Both the position numbers and the translations under genes were made by a program. The notes beneath the pieces were generated by a model, which saw only the letters and a program-made list of their open reading frames with translations, had not been told where the DNA came from and did not search any database. Source: Aquidulcibacter paucihalophilus (GTDB taxonomy: Bacteria > Pseudomonadota > Alphaproteobacteria > Caulobacterales > Aquidulcibacteraceae). From it: 64,000 bases of DNA. This document shows, in pieces, positions 7,645 to 15,280 of this stretch. The stretch is taken from the NCBI RefSeq assembly GCF_002105465.1, contig NZ_NCSQ01000165.1:1-64000 (forward strand), given 5' to 3'. Numbering within the stretch: the first letter of the stretch is position 1; every line of letters starts with the position of its first letter.

Positions 7645-8292
7645 ATGTATGTGCCGCCAGCCTATCGGGTCGAGGATGACGCAGAGGCGTGGGATTTTGT
7701 CCGCGCCCATCCGTTTGCCACACTGGCCATTAATGGCCAGGATGGGCCCGTTTTGGCCTATGCGCCGCTTGTGGTGCATGTTAGCGGTCCGAACCAACCG
7801 GTTGAGCTGATTGGCCATGTGGCCCGCGCCAATCCCTTCCATACGACGATTGCCGAAGAGGGCTGTGCCTGCGTGGCCATCTTCCGGGGGCCAGACGCCT
7901 ATGTCAGCCCGTCGCTTTATCCGTCAAAGCAGGCCCATGGCAAAGTTGTACCGACATGGTCTTATCTTGCTGCAGAAGCCCGTGGCCATGTGTCAATTGT
8001 GCGCGATCCGGCCCTGATGCGTCCCTTTATTGAATTGGGGACGGACCATATGGAGGCCAGTCGAGATCGGCCATGGCGGGTTGATGATGCCCCTCCGGAC
8101 TTTGTTGCCAGCATGGAGCGCGGCATTGTTGGTATACGTTTGGTGGTCGCCACACTGACGGCTAAGCGCAAAATCAGTCAAGGCAAGCCTGAGGCCGATT
8201 ATCATTCTGTGCAGGAAGCCTTTGCCGCTTCTGCCCATACCTCCCACCAGCTTCTTTCCCTTGAAATGCAAAAAGAAAGTCAGAAAACCTGA
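7645..8292 (+). CDS. PaiB-like FMN-binding protein (annotated negative transcriptional regulator family)
   Basis: A 215-residue protein of the FMN_bind_2/PaiB family with a split-barrel flavin-binding fold. Family features are the start [40 protein letters not shown]-like [20 protein letters not shown] and a C-terminal helix before [13 protein letters not shown]. PaiB was first described as a regulator in Bacillus, but many members may be flavin or heme enzymes, so a role in transcription is not proven. Its position is odd: five bases after gcvH and overlapping the start of gcvPA by one base (TGATG), so it is cotranscribed and coupled with the glycine cleavage genes. Confidence 0.85.
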   Translation: MYVPPAYRVEDDAEAWDFVRAHPFATLAINGQDGPVLAYAPLVVHVSGPNQPVELIGHVARANPFHTTIAEEGCACVAIFRGPDAYVSPSLYPSKQAHGKVVPTWSYLAAEARGHVSIVRDPALMRPFIELGTDHMEASRDRPWRVDDAPPDFVASMERGIVGIRLVVATLTAKRKISQGKPEADYHSVQEAFAASAHTSHQLLSLEMQKESQKT

Positions 8293-9635
8293 TGCGATAT
8301 TTGCCCCTTACCCCATCTGACCGCGAACAAATGCTGGCTAAAGTTGGCGTTGCTTCGATCGAAGATTTGTTCCTCGATGTTCCTGAAATCGCCCGTCTCG
8401 ACGGTCCGATCCATGATTTGCCATTCGCCCAAGGTGAATTGGCAGTAGAGCGCCATATGCAGCGCTTGTCCAATGCCAGCGTCGCCGCCGGTAGTGTGCC
8501 GTTTTTCTGTGGCGCAGGGGCTTACCGCCATGCCGTGCCTGCCAGCGTCGATCATTTGATCCAACGCTCCGAATTTTTGACAACCTATACGCCCTATCAG
8601 CCAGAAATGGCGCAAGGCACCGTGCAGACTCTGTTTGAATTCCAAAGCCAAGTGGCAGGTCTTTTGGCGTGCGATGTGGCCAATGCTTCCATGTATGATG
8701 GCTCGACTGCGTGCGCCGAAGCCGTTGTGATGGCCGCACGAGTGACCAAGCGCACCAAGGTGGTGTTCTCAGGTGGCTTGCATCCCCATTACCGCCGGGC
8801 TGCGCGCACCTTGGCCAAGCACTCAGGTCTGGAGATTGCAGGCCTTCCCATTGCGATTCAGGATGAAGCAGCCGTCCTTGCCGCTGTCGATCAAAACACC
8901 GCCTGTGTCGTGGTCCAATGCCCGAATGTGTTTGGCACGCTGACTGACTTCACCGAGCTTGCCAAAGCCGTGCAAGCCAAGGGGGCCTTGTTGATCGCGG
9001 TCTTTACTGAAGCCGTTGCCTTTGGTCTCATTACCCCACCAGGCGAGATGGGCGCTGATATTGTTGCCGGTGAAGGCCAGTCGATCGGCAACGCGCTTAA
9101 TTTCGGTGGGCCCTATGTCGGCCTGTTTGCCACCAAGGACAAATATGTTCGCCAAATGCCCGGCCGTTTGGCTGGTGAAACCGTTGATGCCGATGGTACG
9201 CGCGGCTTTGTACTGACGCTGTCCACGCGCGAGCAGCACATTCGTCGCGACAAGGCGACCAGCAATATCTGCACCAATTCAGGGCTTTGCGCTTTGGCGT
9301 TCACAATCCACATGACCCTGCTGGGCGATAAGGGCTTAAAGCATCTGGCCCAACTCAACCATGAGGCGGCGTGCGAGACGGCCGATGCTGTCTCCTCGAT
9401 CGAAGGGGTTGAGCTGTTGAGCGATAGCTTCTTCAACGAGTTTGCCGTGCGCCTGCCTGTTAATGCCGCCAAAGCGGTAGAGGCCATGGCCGCCCAGAAT
9501 GTGCTGGGGGGCGTGCCTTATTCTCGTCTGCGCCAAGAAGCAGGCTTTGAAAATGTGCTGTTGATTGCAGCAACAGAAACCACCACGGCTGAGGACATCG
9601 CATGTCTCGCCGACACGCTGAAGAAGGTGATTTAG
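8292..9635 (+). CDS. gcvPA: glycine dehydrogenase (decarboxylating) subunit 1
   Basis: The 447-residue N-terminal half of a split P protein. It forms the decarboxylase with the GcvPB subunit encoded next. It shows the family start ([15 protein letters not shown]), [38 protein letters not shown], the AMYDGSTA-like [13 protein letters not shown], and GYLGLF-type [11 protein letters not shown]. This subunit does not carry the PLP lysine. The ATG overlaps the paiB-like stop by one base, which suggests translational coupling, and the gene ends two bases before gcvPB. Confidence 0.96.
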   Translation: MRYLPLTPSDREQMLAKVGVASIEDLFLDVPEIARLDGPIHDLPFAQGELAVERHMQRLSNASVAAGSVPFFCGAGAYRHAVPASVDHLIQRSEFLTTYTPYQPEMAQGTVQTLFEFQSQVAGLLACDVANASMYDGSTACAEAVVMAARVTKRTKVVFSGGLHPHYRRAARTLAKHSGLEIAGLPIAIQDEAAVLAAVDQNTACVVVQCPNVFGTLTDFTELAKAVQAKGALLIAVFTEAVAFGLITPPGEMGADIVAGEGQSIGNALNFGGPYVGLFATKDKYVRQMPGRLAGETVDADGTRGFVLTLSTREQHIRRDKATSNICTNSGLCALAFTIHMTLLGDKGLKHLAQLNHEAACETADAVSSIEGVELLSDSFFNEFAVRLPVNAAKAVEAMAAQNVLGGVPYSRLRQEAGFENVLLIAATETTTAEDIACLADTLKKVI

Positions 9636-9637
9636 TC

Positions 9638-11209
9638 ATGGCTATGAATAATGTTGGCCGTCCCACCGCTGCGATTGCCAATAATGGCGCAGCCCCAACC
9701 ACGTTTTCAGGTGCCCGGGGCCTTCTACAGCCCACCTCTTTGATTTTTGAGACGGGCTCTATTGATCGCACTGGGGTGGATTTGCCGCCAGTCAAAGGCG
9801 TGAAAACCCGTCTAGGCGGTCTTGCCCGCAAGAGCTCAACTGGTAATCCCGGCCTGTCAGAGCCAGAGGCCGTGCGCCACTATGTGCGCTTGAGCCAACG
9901 CAATTATGCAATTGATTTGGGCATGTTCCCGCTAGGCTCTTGCACCATGAAGCATAATGCGCGCCTGAACGAGAAAATGGCCCGTCTCCCAGGCTTTGCC
10001 GATGTGCATCCTTTACAGCCTGTCTCGACAGTTCAAGGCGCTTTGGGCGTGATGGATCAATTGTCACATTGGCTGATCACCTTGACGGGCATGAAGGCGG
10101 TTGCCTTGTCGCCTAAGGCAGGCGCACATGGCGAGTTGTGCGGCATGTTGGCCATCCGGGCCGCGTTGGACGCCCAAGGCCAAACCCATCGCCGCCGTGT
10201 GCTGGTGCCCGAGAGCGCCCATGGCACCAATCCGGCAACGGCTGTTCAATGCGGCTTTATCGTCGATGAAATCAAAGCAGCCCCCGATGGCCGCGTTGAC
10301 CTTAGCGACCTTAAAACCAAGCTGGGCGAGGATGTGGCTGGCATCATGCTGACCAATCCAAACACCTGCGGCCTGTTTGAACGCGACATTCGCGAGATCG
10401 CAGATTTAATCCATGCGGCAGGTGGCTATTTCTATTGCGACGGCGCTAACTTTAACGCCATTGCAGGCCGGGTTCGTCCGGGCGACTTGGGCGTGGATGC
10501 CATGCATATCAATCTGCACAAGACTTTTTCAACGCCGCATGGCGGGGGTGGGCCGGGTTCTGGCCCCACTGTTCTGTCCGATGCTTTGGCCCCCTTCGCG
10601 CCGGTGCCCTATGTCGTCACGCGTGCCGATGGCAGCTTGGATTTGGTTGAGCATGAGGCCGATAGCGATGGCGAGCCATTTGGCCGCATGGTCGCCTTCC
10701 ATGGTCAGATGGGCATGTATACACGGGCTTTGACCTATATGTTGAGCCATGGTGCCGATGGCATCAAGCAGGCTTCCGAAGATGCGGTACTCAACGCCAA
10801 TTATGTTCAGGCTTGTTTGAAGGAACATATGAGTCCGGCGTTCGACGGCGTGTGCATGCACGAAGCCTTGTTTGACGATTCTTGGCTCGAAGGCACAGGC
10901 GTTACCACGCTTGATTTTGCCAAAGCCATGATTGACGAGGGCTATCACCCCATGACCATGTATTTCCCATTGGTTGTCCATGGAGCTATGCTGATTGAGC
11001 CAACCGAAAGCGAGAGCAAGGCAAGCTTGGATGCCTTTATCGCTTCCATGACGGGCCTCGCAAAGGCTGCCAAGGCAGGCGATACCACCCGCTTTACCGG
11101 TGCGCCCTATCATGCCCCTGTGAAGCGCTTGGACGAGACACGTGCGGCCCGCAAGCCTGTCTTGAAATGGGCTCCCCCGGTGGAAGCCAGCAAAATCGCC
11201 GCGGAATAA
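9638..11209 (+). CDS. gcvPB: glycine dehydrogenase (decarboxylating) subunit 2
   Basis: The catalytic half of the split P protein, 523 residues from the ATG at 9638. It decarboxylates glycine with PLP and passes the aminomethyl group to GcvH. The PLP-binding Lys295 lies in NLHKTFSTPHGGGGPG, and FPLGSCTMKHNAR, VPESAHGTNPATA and NPNTCGLFE are family hallmarks. A longer frame starts at 9602 inside gcvPA, but AGAAGG about nine bases before 9638 marks that ATG as the better start. It ends the glycine operon; no clear intrinsic terminator follows before the convergent acyltransferase gene. Confidence 0.97.
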   Translation: MAMNNVGRPTAAIANNGAAPTTFSGARGLLQPTSLIFETGSIDRTGVDLPPVKGVKTRLGGLARKSSTGNPGLSEPEAVRHYVRLSQRNYAIDLGMFPLGSCTMKHNARLNEKMARLPGFADVHPLQPVSTVQGALGVMDQLSHWLITLTGMKAVALSPKAGAHGELCGMLAIRAALDAQGQTHRRRVLVPESAHGTNPATAVQCGFIVDEIKAAPDGRVDLSDLKTKLGEDVAGIMLTNPNTCGLFERDIREIADLIHAAGGYFYCDGANFNAIAGRVRPGDLGVDAMHINLHKTFSTPHGGGGPGSGPTVLSDALAPFAPVPYVVTRADGSLDLVEHEADSDGEPFGRMVAFHGQMGMYTRALTYMLSHGADGIKQASEDAVLNANYVQACLKEHMSPAFDGVCMHEALFDDSWLEGTGVTTLDFAKAMIDEGYHPMTMYFPLVVHGAMLIEPTESESKASLDAFIASMTGLAKAAKAGDTTRFTGAPYHAPVKRLDETRAARKPVLKWAPPVEASKIAAE

Positions 11210-11250
11210 TCCGATCTCACGCTGCTGGCGGCTTCTTGGGAAAGGGGCCG

Positions 11251-12324
11251 TCAGCCCTTTATGGTGCGCGTGCCGCGCACGTGGGCTGCCAGTTTTTGCA
11301 CAGGCCGATCAAAGCCCACATGCAGTATCCAAGCGGCAACAAGGGCACTGGCCAGCGCCACCACCAATAAGATCAGATTGTCTAAAGGCCCAGGCTGGGA
11401 CAATGGCGCCCCAAGGCGGCCTAGAGCGGCAAAGACGGGCACATGGATCAGGTAAAGCGCGTATGACCAGTCGCCCAAGGAAACCGTCCATGTGGGGCCT
11501 TTAAGGCCTGAATGTTCCAGCCCAACACAGCCCCACACCAGAAGAGCGGCAGGGATGCCAAAATAGAAAAGCCGCGGCCATTCTTCGCCAAACATGGCTG
11601 GCGCATTCTCGCGCAGAGCTAAGGCACTCAACACCATCCAAAAACCGCCAAATTGTGCCATCACGCGCGGGGCTGGGAAAATCCGCCTTTGTGCCAGAAG
11701 GCCAACTGCCGCCCCCAGAATAAACTCTAATGTCAGTGGATGGCGGATCAACGCCACAAAGGGGTTCTCAGGCTTTGGCCAAACATAGGCTGTTGCTGCC
11801 GTCGCAATCGCCCATATCGCCAGCGCTGCGGGAAACCAGCGCGCCGGCAAAAGCAGCATCAGGCCAAAGGCGAGGTAGAACCAAAGCTCATGGATCAAGG
11901 TCCAGCCAACCGCATGCAGCGGCAATTCTTTGTCTGGTATTAAAAGATAGGACTTCCAGATCTCAGGGCTCGATTCATGGCTCGCATAAACCCAATCGGG
12001 CTTCACCATCCAGACCGCCACCAAAGCTGAAAGAACCAGCCACCAGAGCGGATAAATGCGGGCAAGGCGAGCAAACCAAAAGCCGGGCAGGGCGGCAGGC
12101 TTGCCTTGGTGAGCCCGGGTGACCCAAACCATAACAAAGCCCGAGATTACAAAGAAAAGATCAACGCCACCAAAGCCCGCAAGGGCCCATTCACCCAGCA
12201 AAGGTGTGCCACCAAAGCGGTTTTCCACTGCGTGTAAATGCGCAATCGCGACCATGAGGGCCGCGAGTCCACGCAAGGTTTGAATGGTTGAGAGGGAAGC
12301 GATTAAGGGCGGTTTAGCTGTCAC
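11251..12324 (-). CDS. membrane acyltransferase (acyltransferase 3 / OafA-like)
   Basis: A polytopic membrane protein of about 357 residues with around ten hydrophobic helices. The first part has the family pattern: LSTIQTLRGLAALMVAIAHLH (conserved R and H of the active site), FGGVDLFFVISGFVMVW, and FWFARLARIYPLWW. Such proteins O-acylate cell-surface sugars or other exported molecules; the acceptor here is unknown. I favour a GTG start at 12324, nine bases after AAGGGG, which avoids overlap with atpF; the longest frame begins at 12387. It follows the atp F0 genes on the same strand and may be read through from them. Confidence 0.85.
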   Translation of the reverse strand: MTAKPPLIASLSTIQTLRGLAALMVAIAHLHAVENRFGGTPLLGEWALAGFGGVDLFFVISGFVMVWVTRAHQGKPAALPGFWFARLARIYPLWWLVLSALVAVWMVKPDWVYASHESSPEIWKSYLLIPDKELPLHAVGWTLIHELWFYLAFGLMLLLPARWFPAALAIWAIATAATAYVWPKPENPFVALIRHPLTLEFILGAAVGLLAQRRIFPAPRVMAQFGGFWMVLSALALRENAPAMFGEEWPRLFYFGIPAALLVWGCVGLEHSGLKGPTWTVSLGDWSYALYLIHVPVFAALGRLGAPLSQPGPLDNLILLVVALASALVAAWILHVGFDRPVQKLAAHVRGTRTIKG

Positions 12325-12346
12325 CAAGTCCGCCCCTTCAGCTGGT

Positions 12347-12838
12347 TCAGCCGAACTTGCTTTCCAGCGCGGCAATGCCATTGGCAACCAGCTTTTCGCC
12401 AGCCTTGCCCTTCACACTGGCAACCAAAACACGTTCCGCCACAGACATCGCGGCATTAGAAGCCGCCGCGCGAACCTCAGAAATAGCGGCCTCTTCGGCG
12501 CGACGAATACGCTCTTCAGCCTGCTTGCTGCGGGTTGCAATCGAGCGCTCGAGCTGGGCTTCAGCTTCTGCCTTAACGCGAACCGCATCTTCTTCAGCTT
12601 TGGCGATGATGGCGGCAGCATCCTCAACGGCTTTCGCATGCTGGGCTTGATAAGAAGCCCAGAGAGCTTCCGCCTCTTGACGCAAGCGCTTAGCTTCTTC
12701 CAATTCCTTTGAAATCTTGGCTGACTGGTCATCCAGAGCCTTGGTCAACATGCCAGGGACCTTCAGATAAATCATCCCACCAATGAAGGTAGAAAAGCCA
12801 AGGGCGGCGACGAGGGTCGCGTCAAATCCAAGTGCCAT
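12347..12838 (-). CDS. atpF: ATP synthase F0 subunit b
   Basis: A 163-residue b-type stator subunit. One N-terminal membrane helix (ATLVAALGFSTFIGGMIYL) is followed by a long charged coiled coil rich in Ala, Glu and Lys (KISKELEEAKRLRQEAEALW). Together with the preceding b' subunit it forms the heterodimeric peripheral stalk found in alphaproteobacteria and phototrophs. Its first base overlaps the last base of the b' gene. It is the last F0 gene of the cluster. Confidence 0.93.
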   Translation of the reverse strand: MALGFDATLVAALGFSTFIGGMIYLKVPGMLTKALDDQSAKISKELEEAKRLRQEAEALWASYQAQHAKAVEDAAAIIAKAEEDAVRVKAEAEAQLERSIATRSKQAEERIRRAEEAAISEVRAAASNAAMSVAERVLVASVKGKAGEKLVANGIAALESKFG

Positions 12839-13395
12839 TATGCTGCCCCTGTGACGGATTTAACCGCTGTGTCGAGCGCTTTAGCTGTTGGCTTGATCCC
12901 GGAAACGCGTTCCACAATCGCCACGGCCAATTCGCCGACGGTTTCATTCACGCTGGCCAAAGCCGCGTCGCGCGAAGCCGAGATTTTCTCTTCAGCTTTG
13001 GCAATTTTGGTATTGGCTTTTTTCGTGGCAGCAGCCTCAGCTTTCGCTGCGGCTGCTTCATGGGCATGGCGGGCGGCTTCCACCGTCTTGCGGGCTTGCG
13101 CCCGGGCTTCGGCTTGAGCCTTTTCTGCTTCAAGGCGCGCAGCTTGGGCAGCTGCAGTTTGCTCTGCGGCCGCTTTCAGATCACCTTCAATGGCGTTTTT
13201 GCGATCGGCCAAAGTCTTCGCAATACGGGGGATAACCACCGATGCCAACACAATGTAGAGCGCGCCAAAGGCAAGCCAGAACCAAAAGATCTGCGAAGAA
13301 AACAGGCTTGCGTCAAACGGTGGGAAGCCACCGCCTGCGTGTTCGCCTGCCTTACCCGCAGCTTCGACTGCGTGAGATTCGCCAGCCATATTCAA
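12838..13395 (-). CDS. atpG: ATP synthase F0 subunit b'
   Basis: A 185-residue second b-type subunit. Compared with subunit b it has a longer N-terminal stretch rich in Gly and Ala (GKAGEHAGGGFPPFDASLF) before its single helix (FWFWLAFGALYIVLASVVIPRI), as is usual for b'. The remaining part is a long Ala/Glu/Lys coiled coil (AEAKAEAAATKK-like repeats). It lies between atpE and atpF and would pair with b in the stator. The symbol for b' varies between annotations (atpG, atpX, atpF'). Confidence 0.92.
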   Translation of the reverse strand: MNMAGESHAVEAAGKAGEHAGGGFPPFDASLFSSQIFWFWLAFGALYIVLASVVIPRIAKTLADRKNAIEGDLKAAAEQTAAAQAARLEAEKAQAEARAQARKTVEAARHAHEAAAAKAEAAATKKANTKIAKAEEKISASRDAALASVNETVGELAVAIVERVSGIKPTAKALDTAVKSVTGAA

Positions 13396-13438
13396 ACCAC
13401 TCCGGGTCTTTGATGAAAGACCAGATTAGAAATCTGGA

Positions 13439-13666
13439 TCAGACCACGAACAACAACAAGATTGCGATCAGCAGCGAGAAGATGCCGAGCGCTTCGGTCA
13501 CGGCGAACCCGAAGATCAAGTTACCAAACTGGCCTTGTGCTGCCGAAGGATTGCGCATGGCGCCTTCCAAGAAGCTGCCGAAAATGTTGCCCACGCCGAT
13601 GGCGGCGCCCAACATGCCCAAGCAAGCAAGGCCTGCACCAATGTACTTTGCGGCTTCTGCGTCCAT
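13439..13666 (-). CDS. atpE: ATP synthase F0 subunit c
   Basis: The 75-residue proteolipid that forms the rotor ring. It has two membrane helices: a Gly-rich one ([19 protein letters not shown]), then a polar loop with RNPSAAQ, and a second one ([18 protein letters not shown]) carrying the proton-binding Glu in VTEALG. The GxGxG-like spacing in the first helix has Ala/Gly replacements typical of alphaproteobacteria. The start is preceded by AGGAG in the leader. It lies between atpB and the b' gene. Confidence 0.96.
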   Translation of the reverse strand: MDAEAAKYIGAGLACLGMLGAAIGVGNIFGSFLEGAMRNPSAAQGQFGNLIFGFAVTEALGIFSLLIAILLLFVV

Positions 13667-13710
13667 GATGAATTCTCCTGAGGGATAAGGGACGATTAGA
13701 AAGAGGTGAC

Positions 13711-14487
13711 TTAGTGATCGGCTGCGTGCAGCGCGTCATTGAGGTAGATACAGGTCAACATGGTGAACACATAGGCCTGCAGGAATGCAACGAGGGTTTC
13801 CAGTGCATAGAGGGCCACCGTCATGACGAAAGGCAAGATCGCCCCGACAGCACCCACGGCTCCGGTCTCGGCCATCATCGGCACGAAACCAGCAAACACT
13901 TTCACCAGAATGTGGCCAGCGAGAATGTTTGCCCAGAGACGGACGGCATGTGACAGAGGACGCGAGAAAAAGGAAATAATCTCGATCGGTGTCACAATGA
14001 TATAAAGCGGCCAAGGGATGCCCGATGGCACGAACAGCTTGAGGAAACCTAAGCCATTTTTAGCAAAGCCGACGATGATCACGGTGAAGAACACCAGAAG
14101 TGCCATCATGGCGGTCACGATAATCTGGCTGGTTGGCGTGAAATTATAGGCAAACAAACCAACCATATTCACCGTAAAGATGAATAAGAACAAGCTCAAA
14201 ACCAGCGGGAAGAACTTCTTGACGCCTTCCGAACCAGCCGAGCTATAGAGCATGTTATAGACAAAGCCATAGGCGGTTTCGCCCAAGGTTTGCATACGGC
14301 CAGGTACCAATGCCGCTTTAGCAGAGCTTGCCAACATGAAGGCCGCAGGCAGGGCCGCCCCGAGAACAAGGAACAGGCTCGCGTTCGTGAACGACACATC
14401 ATAGCCCGCCAACTCCATGGGGACCATGGGGGCGATATGGAACTGGTGCATCGGATCGCTGGCCACGCCGCTTGTCTCCTGCTTCAC
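13711..14487 (-). CDS. atpB: ATP synthase F0 subunit a
   Basis: The 258-residue stator subunit that forms the two proton half-channels against the c ring. Five to six membrane helices are visible, and the essential Arg sits in [46 protein letters not shown] and the C-terminal [19 protein letters not shown] are typical of the family. The ATG overlaps the end of atpI by four bases (ATGA), which points to translational coupling. It is followed by atpE. Confidence 0.96.
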   Translation of the reverse strand: MKQETSGVASDPMHQFHIAPMVPMELAGYDVSFTNASLFLVLGAALPAAFMLASSAKAALVPGRMQTLGETAYGFVYNMLYSSAGSEGVKKFFPLVLSLFLFIFTVNMVGLFAYNFTPTSQIIVTAMMALLVFFTVIIVGFAKNGLGFLKLFVPSGIPWPLYIIVTPIEIISFFSRPLSHAVRLWANILAGHILVKVFAGFVPMMAETGAVGAVGAILPFVMTVALYALETLVAFLQAYVFTMLTCIYLNDALHAADH

Positions 14488-14843
14488 GCTTCTTCGTCTA
14501 AGTTGTCCTTCAAGCCGGATGCTTGGGGATCAACGGGATTGGCCTCTGTCATCTGACGGGAGGCCCGAATTAAATTCACCGTGCCGGTCACAAAGCCGAG
14601 CGCCAGACCGACCAAAAGGCCCCATGGCTGCGTCGTCAGAACAACATCAACACCATATCCCAATAGGCCGCCGACCAGAATTGCCGAGGCGAATTCTGAA
14701 GCCAGACGCAGCCCTAAGGACATACCCGACCGATCCGTACCAACCCTTGGCCCGGCATTCTCTCGCTCTTGATGAAGCGTAGCCACACGTTTGGCCAACT
14801 CATCAAGGGCATCAGAGCCATGTGGGTGTCTAGGATCAGCCAT
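14484..14843 (-). CDS. atpI: ATP synthase protein I
   Basis: A 119-residue small membrane protein with two helices (ASEFASAILVGGLLGYGVDV and GLLVGLALGFVTGTVNLIR) and a charged N-terminus. AtpI is thought to help c-ring assembly or magnesium supply. It is the first gene of the F0 cluster, overlaps atpB by four bases and lies about 60 bases downstream of a good promoter candidate (14900-14928). Confidence 0.9.
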   Translation of the reverse strand: MADPRHPHGSDALDELAKRVATLHQERENAGPRVGTDRSGMSLGLRLASEFASAILVGGLLGYGVDVVLTTQPWGLLVGLALGFVTGTVNLIRASRQMTEANPVDPQASGLKDNLDEEA

Positions 14844-14899
14844 GAACCAGCCGTGCGAACAACAAAAGTGCGGACTTGCCCCCTTGTCGACGCGGGCGG

Positions 14900-14928
14900 A
14901 AACTAGAGGCGCCCTTTAGCCAAGTCAA
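14900..14928 (-). promoter_or_regulatory. candidate sigma-70-type promoter of the atp F0 operon
   Basis: On the minus strand TTGACT (14928-14923) is followed, after exactly 17 bases, by TAGTTT (14905-14900). The -35 fits the alphaproteobacterial TTGAC preference. Transcription would start near 14892, giving a leader of about 50 bases before the atpI ATG at 14843. Confidence 0.5.
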
Positions 14929-14929
14929 C

Positions 14930-15224
14930 CCGAACAGATGTGGTTCTACTATTCTGTTTTTGATCACTTTTTCGGGATTTTTACAGTAAGATGGTGCAGT
15001 GCGGCATTTTTCGAGCCGTTTCGGACGTGAAAATCAGGATTCTGGACTGGGTTTTGGGGCCGGTTAGCTGCATAGGTAAAGGATCCAAGAGCGGTCGCGG
15101 CGTCTAAGCTTTCAGGATGGAAAAGGATCACAAGGCTGTCATCTTCCAGGGCGTCACCCAATCGGGCATCTTGGGTCGCAAATTCGCGGAGGGCCCTAGG
15201 CCCGGTTTTGTTCCACTAGGCAAT
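14930..15224. other. gap between atpI and the TonB receptor, with a possible gene remnant
   Basis: No complete gene is visible. On the minus strand one frame stays open from a stop near 15222 to 14964 and reads like coding sequence in part (ATQDARLGDALEDDSLVILF, then HPESLDAATALGSFTYAANR), but it has no ATG or GTG start with a ribosome site and ends in a low-complexity basic tail. It may be a decayed gene end or chance. The frame is not listed as a gene. Confidence 0.35.
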
Positions 15225-15255
15225 AAAAAGGGCCCGGCAGAAACCTGCCGAGCCC
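15225..15255 (-). terminator. intrinsic terminator of the TonB receptor gene
   Basis: On the minus strand an eleven-pair stem (GGGCTCGGCAG with CTGCCGGGCCC, one G-T pair) with loop GTTT is followed directly by TTTTTATT. It lies 26 bases beyond the stop of the receptor gene at 15281. Confidence 0.9.
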
Positions 15256-15280
15256 CATAGGATCGCTCTAAAGCCTGCGT

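Noticed and set aside
14964-15161. A 65-residue minus-strand open frame upstream of atpI
   Set aside because: It starts with TTG without a ribosome site and has no recognisable domain; kept only as a low-interest possible remnant.
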